Assembly (NCBI RefSeq): GCF_000420825.1 | Contig: NZ_ATVR01000008.1 | Coordinates: 1-64,000 of the forward strand | DNA: 64,000 bases | Source: Butyrivibrio sp. AE2015 | Lineage (GTDB): Bacteria; Bacillota; Clostridia; Lachnospirales; Lachnospiraceae | Reading direction: 5' to 3' | The notes under the pieces: generated by a model | Told to the model about the DNA's origin: nothing | What the model saw: only the letters and a program-made list of their open reading frames with translations | Database searches by the model: none | Part shown: positions 42,851 to 49,788 of the stretch, piece after piece | Position numbering within the stretch: the first letter of the stretch is position 1 | How the letters are laid out: each line of letters starts with the position of its first letter | Translations under genes and position numbers: made by a program

Positions 42851-44023
42851 ATGAATATAATTTTTTATCGATATAACAGCATATGTGAACCGGACTACAT
42901 AGACGCTTTTAAGAGGCTTGGGGTGGATGTCATTGAGGATATGGATGGCACTGATATTAGCCTTGATGTCGGCGTAAAGATCACGAAGCTTGGCAACATG
43001 ATCGCAGAGAAACGGCCGCTTTTTATTTTTTCTATTAATTTTTTCCCGTTTTTATCTATTCTCTGTCAGCGTCTTGGAATCATCTATGTTGCTGTGTCTG
43101 TGGACTGTCCTGTATTTGAGATATATCACTCATCAATAAAAAATGCTGTAAACAGAGTTTTCCTTTTTGACAGAAAGCAGTATTTGTCGGTGAGAGATGA
43201 GAATCCAAACTGCATTTTTCATCTGCCGCTTGGAGCTGCCTGTGAGAGAACAAGCTCCCTTTTGGGTGATGAGTATGATCCAGAATATGACGTTTCTTTT
43301 ATTGGATCTTTATATTTGGAGAAAGATCTTTTTGCCGATCTGAAACTTGATAAAAAAGATAAGGACCGTTTTGTAGATATGATGGAGGAAACCATAAAAA
43401 CTTCTGCAAGCGGATTTGACTATTTGGAGAAAAACTTATCTTTGGATGATGAAAAGATGATAAAAAGGGCAGCAAAGGATTTTTATCCATCCGAAGGAAG
43501 TGTTATGAACATGGACCGCTTTGTGGTGTTAAATGACTATATGGCGCCGCACATGGCCTATTTAGAGAGGGTATACCTCTTAAATGATCTGGGGAAAAGC
43601 TTTGAAGATGCAAAGGTACATCTTTTTACCAGGAGTGACACCTCGAAGATATCAAAGGATGTGGTGCTTCACGGAGGCGTCAGGTCACTTGAAGAAATGC
43701 CTTTTGTGTTTAGAAACAGCAGAATAAACTTAAATATTTCGCTTAGGTCCATCCAAACGGGATTGCCACAGAGAATTTGGGATGTTCTGGCTTGCAGAGG
43801 ATTTCTTTTGACAAATGCTCAGGATGAGATATGTGATTATTTTACTCCTGGAGTCCACCTTGAAACGTATTCGAGCAGGGAAGAGTTAAAAGAAAAAATC
43901 AGATACTATCTTGACCATGACGATGAAAGAGAACGGATAGCGCAAAACGGATTTGATGAGGTAATGAACAAGCACGCAGTGCTAATGAGAGTAATGACGA
44001 TGGTGAAGACCATAATGAGTTAG
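42851..44023 (+). CDS. CgeB-like glycosyltransferase
   Basis: The 390 residues have NIIFYRYNSICEPDYIDAFKRLGVD at the N-terminus, PLFIFSINFFPFLSILCQR and IYVAVSVDCPVFEI, and a C-terminal MPFVFRNSRINLNISLRSIQTGLPQRIWDVLACRGFLLTNAQDE block (about 286-329). Compared with the others, the usual GGF is RGF. It closely resembles the 12728 copy next to csrA. It is 14 bases after the GT2 gene. Confidence 0.84.
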   Translation: MNIIFYRYNSICEPDYIDAFKRLGVDVIEDMDGTDISLDVGVKITKLGNMIAEKRPLFIFSINFFPFLSILCQRLGIIYVAVSVDCPVFEIYHSSIKNAVNRVFLFDRKQYLSVRDENPNCIFHLPLGAACERTSSLLGDEYDPEYDVSFIGSLYLEKDLFADLKLDKKDKDRFVDMMEETIKTSASGFDYLEKNLSLDDEKMIKRAAKDFYPSEGSVMNMDRFVVLNDYMAPHMAYLERVYLLNDLGKSFEDAKVHLFTRSDTSKISKDVVLHGGVRSLEEMPFVFRNSRINLNISLRSIQTGLPQRIWDVLACRGFLLTNAQDEICDYFTPGVHLETYSSREELKEKIRYYLDHDDERERIAQNGFDEVMNKHAVLMRVMTMVKTIMS

Positions 44024-44045
44024 TTTCTTACAGGAGGAAGTGTCG

Positions 44046-44762
44046 ATGCTTAATATTGTTATACCGATGGCGGGAAGAGGCAGCAGGTTTGCAGATGCAG
44101 GATATGAGCTTCCCAAGCCCCTGATCGATGTTTGCGGAAAACCGATGATTCAGGTGGTTACAGAGAATATCAGGCCCAAATGTGATCACAGGTTTATCTA
44201 CATATGTCAGGAAGAGCATTTAAGAAAATACGACCTTGAAAAGGTGCTAAAGGGCATGGCACCAGGGTGTGAGATCATAACAATCGATCATGTGACTGAG
44301 GGTGCGGCATGTACAGTTCTTTTGGCGAGTAAGTTTATTGATAACGATGACGAGATGATGATCGCCAACAGCGACCAGTTTGTGGATACAGATATTAATG
44401 AATATCTGCGGCATTTGGGTGGTAATGATGGGCTTATCATGACAATGCCAGCTGACCATCCCAAGTGGAGCTATATCAGATTTGATGAAAATAAATTTGT
44501 GACAGAAGTTAGAGAAAAGGAAGTTATCTCCAACGAGGCAACTGTAGGTATCTACAATTACAAGCACGGCAGTGACTTTGTGAAGTTTGCCAATCAGATG
44601 ATAGAGAAAAATATCAGAGTAAATAATGAGTTCTATGTGGCACCTGTTTATAACGAGATGATAGCAGCCGATAAAAAGATTGTATTCAACAATGTAGGCG
44701 AAAAAATGCATGGACTTGGAACACCTGAGGATCTGAATGCATTTATTGCCGGCAGAAATTGA
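44046..44762 (+). CDS. Sugar-phosphate or alditol-phosphate nucleotidyltransferase
   Basis: This protein of 238 residues activates a phosphorylated compound with an NTP. The signature IPMAGRGSRFADAGYELPKPLIDVCGKPM (residues 5-33) contains the nucleotide-binding GRGSRF and the lysine of PKPL; NSDQFVDTD carries a metal-binding Asp. I chose the ATG at 44046, eight bases after AGGAGG (44032-44037); the GTG at 44040 is only two bases from it. It starts a gene set (44046-49786) for a modified precursor. The substrate cannot be read from sequence alone. Confidence 0.87.
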   Translation: MLNIVIPMAGRGSRFADAGYELPKPLIDVCGKPMIQVVTENIRPKCDHRFIYICQEEHLRKYDLEKVLKGMAPGCEIITIDHVTEGAACTVLLASKFIDNDDEMMIANSDQFVDTDINEYLRHLGGNDGLIMTMPADHPKWSYIRFDENKFVTEVREKEVISNEATVGIYNYKHGSDFVKFANQMIEKNIRVNNEFYVAPVYNEMIAADKKIVFNNVGEKMHGLGTPEDLNAFIAGRN

Positions 44763-44783
44763 TTAAGAGAAGTATCTGAACTT

Positions 44784-46253
44784 ATGAAGAAAAACATCAA
44801 AAAAGAGCTTATAGCATATCATATGGCTATAAATGAAGACCTCCGCATGGCTGTGAGTAGTTGTGGAACAGAAAAATCATATGCATATGTAATGGAGGAG
44901 ATTAGAGCTTTTGCTCAAATGATAGCAACAACAATACCTGGGTATTTGGATAAGCTGACTGAAAAGAATGGGATGGCTATTGACCCGGTACTAACGTCGG
45001 ATGCTATTAGACAGAAAACTGATGAATTAAAGAACAATATCATTAGGTTGCTCCTTGAATCCATGGAACTTCTGAGTGATATCAGTTCATATGCCCCATC
45101 TAAAAATGCGGTGGCAGAGGAAAAACTAAGGTTATTATGTTGTAAACAAGGAGAAATAGCTCTTCTTCTCAGATTTGACCTGATGTGGGAATATTCATTT
45201 CAGGATGAAGCGTGTGGAGAGAGTCTTGAGCAGCTAATGCACAAGGTTCGTTCAATAGGAGCAGAGCTGGGTGATTATTATACTCTGAATCCTTTGTGGA
45301 AGATATCGATGAAGAAGTATCTTCCTGAGATAGATTGCCGCGATACTGCGATTGTAATGCAGGGACCCATCGAAAAAAAAGATGATTTTACAATTGAGTC
45401 ACTTATGTATTACAGGAAGATTTATCCCAACACCCTTATTATTCTCTCTACTTGGGAAGGCGAGGCAGATGGTCGCTTTTTGTGGATAGCAGAGGGTATT
45501 GGTATCGTGGTTTTACAAAGTGTGATGCCCACTGACAGGGGGGTTATGAATATCAAGCTCCAACTGACTAATACCAGAAATGGGATATGTTTTGCAAAAG
45601 ACCATACAAATATCAAGTATGTTCTCAAAACGCGAACTGATCAAAGGATTTTTCTTCCTGACTTTTTGCAATACCTAAAGAATCTGGTGAAAGTATTTAA
45701 GCCAAAAGAAAGCAGTGTCGATGAGAGACTTATATTTCTTGGCGGAAGGAATTCAAGCATAACTTCGCCTTTTGTAATATCTGATTTTTTATCTTTTGGA
45801 AGAATTGAAGAAATTGAAAAACTATATGCTTGTTCAGGTGAACATTCCCTGTTTTATGAAGATAGCGAGGCGGATAGTAAAAGAAATTGTGAATTGAAGC
45901 TGGAAAGATATCTCTATGAAAATGCAAATGCCATGAATTGTTTTAATGAAGCTATTCAAGATGAATACAAGGTAATTGATAATAACTGTCTTGTCCCTGA
46001 GTCATATATCATAAGAACTTATTACGAGGATTATATATTGGGGAGAAAACTTAGCGATGATGACAGAACACTTCAACACTATTGGGCTTTTTTGAAGAGC
46101 AGTGCAATTATCGTAGATTATAACCAACTTATGATCTATTGGGATAAGTATGCTGACAGGTATCTGTACTTTAACAGCTTAACATCTGAAAATGCTTTGA
46201 ATTTTAATACATGGCTTGATATATACAGTTCCTGGGATGGAACAGCTCAATAA
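44784..46253 (+). CDS. WavE-like glycosyltransferase, copy 3
   Basis: The 489 residues have the helical N-terminal region (about 1-170) seen in the other two copies and a WavE domain with TAIVMQGPIEKKDDFTIESLMYYRKIYPNTLIILSTWEGE (broken here across about 190-230) and YVLKTRTDQRIFLPDFL. The final third shares SYIIRTYYEDYILGRKLSDDD with the 17184 copy. Three such genes in 30 kb point to three linkages or acceptors. The gene lies between a nucleotidyltransferase and a phosphodiesterase-like gene. Confidence 0.83.
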   Translation: MKKNIKKELIAYHMAINEDLRMAVSSCGTEKSYAYVMEEIRAFAQMIATTIPGYLDKLTEKNGMAIDPVLTSDAIRQKTDELKNNIIRLLLESMELLSDISSYAPSKNAVAEEKLRLLCCKQGEIALLLRFDLMWEYSFQDEACGESLEQLMHKVRSIGAELGDYYTLNPLWKISMKKYLPEIDCRDTAIVMQGPIEKKDDFTIESLMYYRKIYPNTLIILSTWEGEADGRFLWIAEGIGIVVLQSVMPTDRGVMNIKLQLTNTRNGICFAKDHTNIKYVLKTRTDQRIFLPDFLQYLKNLVKVFKPKESSVDERLIFLGGRNSSITSPFVISDFLSFGRIEEIEKLYACSGEHSLFYEDSEADSKRNCELKLERYLYENANAMNCFNEAIQDEYKVIDNNCLVPESYIIRTYYEDYILGRKLSDDDRTLQHYWAFLKSSAIIVDYNQLMIYWDKYADRYLYFNSLTSENALNFNTWLDIYSSWDGTAQ

Positions 46254-46281
46254 CGCCTTATATAGAAAGGATATTTTATAT

Positions 46282-46908
46282 ATGGAGATTATTGCTCACA
46301 GAGGCTTCTGGAAAGAAATGAACGAAAGAAACACCATGACTGCACTTAAGAGAGCTGCAGATAGTGGAATCGGCACTGAAACTGACTTTAGGGATTATAT
46401 GGAAAAACTGGTGGTATCTCACAATGTGGCTGATGCAAATAGTCCATTAGCGGAGGAGTTTTTTTCACTTTATAAGGGGACAGGCTGTACACTTGCCCTT
46501 AATGTGAAGGCTGACGGGATACAGCAGATGCTGATTGATATGGTAAAGAAATATGATATCCAAAATTACTTTTGTTTTGACATGTCTATACCTGATACTC
46601 TTGGCTATATAAACAGCGGATTAAAATTCTTTGTCAGACAGAGTGAGTATGAGACCATAAACAGTTTGTATGAAAAGGCAGACGGAGTTTGGGTAGACGG
46701 CTTTGTTGATGATAAATGGATTACAAAAGACCTGATATTGGATCACAGAAGTAAAGGCAAGAAAGTATGTATAGTTTCCTCTGATCTGCATTCCAGGGAT
46801 CACTCCATTTTGTGGAGGGAACTTAATGACAAAGAGATACTGGAAGATGCTGGCGTAATATTATGCACTGATTATCCTGACAAAGCAAAGGAGTATTTCT
46901 ATGGGTAA
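46282..46908 (+). CDS. Glycerophosphodiester phosphodiesterase-like protein
   Basis: This 208-residue protein belongs to the GDPD family, which cleaves glycerophosphodiesters. Catalytic residues are visible: IIAHRGFWKE (His-Arg), GTETDFRD (Glu and Asp, about 39-46) and VVSHN (His, about 51-55). It is shorter than typical GlpQ proteins (about 240 and more) and has no signal peptide, so it acts in the cytoplasm. I chose the ATG at 46282 (MEIIAHRGF) with GAAAGGA upstream; the earlier ATG at 46216 overlaps the WavE gene. It may release or recycle a phosphodiester head group. Confidence 0.78.
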   Translation: MEIIAHRGFWKEMNERNTMTALKRAADSGIGTETDFRDYMEKLVVSHNVADANSPLAEEFFSLYKGTGCTLALNVKADGIQQMLIDMVKKYDIQNYFCFDMSIPDTLGYINSGLKFFVRQSEYETINSLYEKADGVWVDGFVDDKWITKDLILDHRSKGKKVCIVSSDLHSRDHSILWRELNDKEILEDAGVILCTDYPDKAKEYFYG

Positions 46909-47530
46909 GATTAAAGCTGTGATTTTTGATATGGACGGAGTTCTGATAGATGCCAAAGAGTGGCATTATGAGGCTTTGAACAGAGCACTTGGTCTCTTTG
47001 GATATACCATAACCAGGTACGACCATCTTGTGACTTATGATGGCCTTCCTACCAGAAAAAAGCTGGAGATGCTGTCAAGGGAGCAGAATCTTCCAGTTGA
47101 ACTTCATAGCTTTATAAATGAGATGAAACAGCGCTATACCATGGAAATTGTCCATTCCAAATGTAAGCCTGTTTTTAACAAGGAATATGCCATGTCAATG
47201 CTAAAAGGGGATGGCTATAAGATAGGAGTGGCCTCCAATTCTGTGAGAAATTCCATTGTAACAATGATGGATATGAGCGACTTATCCAAATACATCGATA
47301 TTATCGTTTCCAATCAGGATGTAAAAGAGGGAAAACCAAATCCTGAGATATATACTAAGGCAATCGAAGGACTTGGCATGAAACCTGATGAATGCCTTGT
47401 TGTGGAAGATAATATAAATGGAATAAAGGCAGGTCAGGCAGCAGGCGCCTGTGTTATGCAGGTTGAAACTGTTAATGATGTTACTTATGACAACATAATG
47501 CGCTCTATCAGGGACTACGAAGGGAGATAA
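46901..47530 (+). CDS. HAD superfamily phosphatase or phosphomutase
   Basis: The 209 residues form a complete HAD hydrolase of the beta-phosphoglucomutase/PGP-like subgroup: AVIFDMDGVLIDAKEWHYEAL (residues 5-25) with the nucleophile and acid Asp, GVASNSVRN, and KPNPEIYTKAIEGLGMKPDECLVVEDNINGI-like sequence with the motif IV acids. The start overlaps the previous gene by eight bases and AAGGAG precedes it. It likely acts on a small phosphorylated sugar or alditol feeding the neighbouring nucleotidyltransferases. Confidence 0.9.
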   Translation: MGKIKAVIFDMDGVLIDAKEWHYEALNRALGLFGYTITRYDHLVTYDGLPTRKKLEMLSREQNLPVELHSFINEMKQRYTMEIVHSKCKPVFNKEYAMSMLKGDGYKIGVASNSVRNSIVTMMDMSDLSKYIDIIVSNQDVKEGKPNPEIYTKAIEGLGMKPDECLVVEDNINGIKAGQAAGACVMQVETVNDVTYDNIMRSIRDYEGR

Positions 47531-47535
47531 GGCAT

Positions 47536-48273
47536 ATGAAAGCAATCATACTTTTTTCCGGAGATGACAAGGCTTTTAAAGAGGGGGGATATATCTATCC
47601 CAAAAACCTGACTGAAATTGATGGAACTCCCATGATAGAAAATGTATTAAAGGGATTTAGTGATATTATAAACGCCTCGGATCAGCTTCTTTTGACCATG
47701 CGTCAGACTGAGATTGATAAGTACCACACAGCTCAGGTAGCGAGGCTTCTTTATCCTGATGTAAAAATCGTAAGTATCCCCAATATAGCTCAAGGGGCAG
47801 CTTGTGCGGTGCTCCTGGCAGCTGCTGATATAGACAATGAAGAAGAACTTGTGGTAATGAACGGCGATATTATCATCGAACAGGATCTTATGCCTGCTAT
47901 TGATGATTTCAGAAAAAGAAATCTTGATGGCGGGGCAATTACTATTGAAAGTGTCCATCCCAGATGGTCATTTGTTAAGTGCGATGAGAATGGGTACATG
48001 ATAGAGGCAGCAGAAAAGAGGCCAATAAGCAAGAATGCCACAGTTGGAATTTATTATTATAAAAAGGGCCATGATTTTGTAGAGGCGGTCAAGAACATGA
48101 TAAGGAAAGATGCGTCTGTTAACGGCATTTTCTATATCTGTCCTGCATTTAATGAACTTATCCTTATGCAGAAAAAACTTGGAATCTATAAGATAAACAG
48201 AGAAAACTACTATTCACTTGCCAATCCTGTAGGAGTTGAGAACTACCTAAAACATTTGGAGGACACTAAATGA
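47536..48273 (+). CDS. Nucleotidyltransferase-like protein with altered nucleotide-binding loop
   Basis: This 245-residue protein aligns with the 44046 protein over its length (AQGAACAVLLAAADIDNEEELVVMNGDIIIEQ against EGAACTVLLASKFIDNDDEMMIANSDQFVDTD; VHPRWSFVKCDENG against DHPKWSYIRFDENK). However, the GRGSRF loop is SGDDKAF and PKPL is PKNL, so the lysine and glycines that hold the NTP are partly lost. MNGDI keeps a metal-binding Asp. It may have changed substrate or serve as a non-catalytic partner of the 44046 enzyme. It is co-translated with its neighbours (five bases before, ATGA overlap after). Confidence 0.78.
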   Translation: MKAIILFSGDDKAFKEGGYIYPKNLTEIDGTPMIENVLKGFSDIINASDQLLLTMRQTEIDKYHTAQVARLLYPDVKIVSIPNIAQGAACAVLLAAADIDNEEELVVMNGDIIIEQDLMPAIDDFRKRNLDGGAITIESVHPRWSFVKCDENGYMIEAAEKRPISKNATVGIYYYKKGHDFVEAVKNMIRKDASVNGIFYICPAFNELILMQKKLGIYKINRENYYSLANPVGVENYLKHLEDTK

Positions 48274-48590
48274 TCGTAGATAATCTTTCCAATATGACAA
48301 AAGGATGGTTTATAGGTAATTTTGAACCGTCGCTTTTTAAGACTAATGATGTGGAAGTGGCAGTAAAGAGCTACAAGGCAGGAGATCATGAGGATAAACA
48401 CTATCACAAAATTGCCACAGAATACACCGTTATCATTGACGGTGAAGTTGAGATGAATGGCGTAAGATACAAGGCTGGAGACATAATTGTCATGGAACCC
48501 GGTGAATCTACAGACTTTACGGCAGTTACAGACAGTACAAATGTTGTGGTCAAAATCCCGGGGGCTAATAATGATAAATATGTAGATTAG
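48270..48590 (+). CDS. Cupin domain protein
   Basis: The 106 residues form a single cupin barrel with HEDKHYHKIATEYTVIIDGEVEMNG (about 38-63) and YKAGDIIVMEPGESTDF (about 68-84). The HYH and E of the first motif are the usual metal or ligand contacts. Small cupins in glycan gene sets can act as isomerases or epimerases or bind a sugar; none is proven here. It overlaps the previous gene by four bases. Confidence 0.85.
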   Translation: MIVDNLSNMTKGWFIGNFEPSLFKTNDVEVAVKSYKAGDHEDKHYHKIATEYTVIIDGEVEMNGVRYKAGDIIVMEPGESTDFTAVTDSTNVVVKIPGANNDKYVD

Positions 48591-48607
48591 AAAAGAAAAG
48601 GAACGTT

Positions 48608-49786
48608 ATGGCTGATATAAGAGTTGCGGTTATAGGAGACCGAGAGGGAATTGACATAGCAAACAGAGCTATGAAGTATCCACAACTTATCGGTGCGTCA
48701 TATATCTATAATGATGAAATGATAAGGAATGTAGGCAGTGACTTCCTTGATGGATGGGACATTATAGTGACGGCTTTTTCTAATATCAATCTTGGAATCA
48801 GTATTGAAAATATTATAAAGCAGTATCGCGCGGGATCTGCAGTAATACTTGATTTCTTTAAGCTTAGGCAGGTCAGCAGACCGATGATTGCTGCGGATAC
48901 TGCTATGACCAATCCGTATTATGACTGTTATGAAGGAATTATTATGGGATTATCCCATGCCGAGATGGGAATATTGCCGGATAGGCTGGGACTTGGAAAT
49001 GTAGCTAATCTTGCTGTCTCAAGTCAGGATCTGTACTACAATTATGTGACTCTGGAATACTGCTACACAAAGTATTATGAGAAAATTAAAAATATCAAGA
49101 GCGCAGTAATTGATATGTACGACTACAGCTATTTTAATTTTGACTCCTCAAAGAGTGCTAAAATAATGAACTTTATTGGATGCGGCGGGTACAATAAGGA
49201 TAAGCACAACTTTGATGAAAACAAGGAGTACAAAGGGACGGAATTTGAGCGCCTTGTAAGTGCTGTAGAGGATTATTGGAAGCTTGGCTATGATGATGAA
49301 GCACTTGAAATCTGGAGCATGCTTTTTGATACGGATATGTCGAAACTATTTGAGAACAGATATATGAATGTAAATAATATTTCTCAGAGAGTGAGCATAG
49401 TTTCTGATGAACAGATTGAAAAGTTTACTTTGGGTCGTTATACTCAGCAGTTATTTGAGAAGACTATAGCTGAGAATAAAGAGTGCTTCGTAAAGATTAT
49501 GGAATTGCTTTACAGAATAAATCCTGATATACAGATTTATCTGACACTGCTTCCAAGGTATGAGGGAGTATGGCAAAAAGAAGAGATTCTTTTTAGTAAG
49601 TGGAAAGAAAAGTTTTATGAGATCATTGATGGCTATAAAGCAAAATATAAATATGAGATGTTTGACTATACACGAAATGATATAGGAAAACACAGAGAGT
49701 CCTATTTTGATGACTCTCATTTTAACTTTTTTGGAGCTATGAAATTTACAGATATGCTAAAGGGTGATATTGCTAAATGCATTTAG
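48608..49786 (+). CDS. SGNH-like protein of the glycan cluster
   Basis: This 392-residue protein has no signal peptide. The middle part has GLSHAEMGILPDRLG (about 112-126), like the block I of SGNH-fold proteins of the DltD/O-acyltransferase-associated type where GDS is replaced by GxSH. The end has YFDDSHFNFFGAMKFTD (about 369-385), with the DxxH of block V. The N-terminal part (IRVAVIGDREGIDIANRAM) looks Rossmann-like. It may acylate or deacylate a glycan; the cell site is unclear because no export signal is seen. Confidence 0.65.
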   Translation: MADIRVAVIGDREGIDIANRAMKYPQLIGASYIYNDEMIRNVGSDFLDGWDIIVTAFSNINLGISIENIIKQYRAGSAVILDFFKLRQVSRPMIAADTAMTNPYYDCYEGIIMGLSHAEMGILPDRLGLGNVANLAVSSQDLYYNYVTLEYCYTKYYEKIKNIKSAVIDMYDYSYFNFDSSKSAKIMNFIGCGGYNKDKHNFDENKEYKGTEFERLVSAVEDYWKLGYDDEALEIWSMLFDTDMSKLFENRYMNVNNISQRVSIVSDEQIEKFTLGRYTQQLFEKTIAENKECFVKIMELLYRINPDIQIYLTLLPRYEGVWQKEEILFSKWKEKFYEIIDGYKAKYKYEMFDYTRNDIGKHRESYFDDSHFNFFGAMKFTDMLKGDIAKCI

Positions 49787-49788
49787 GA

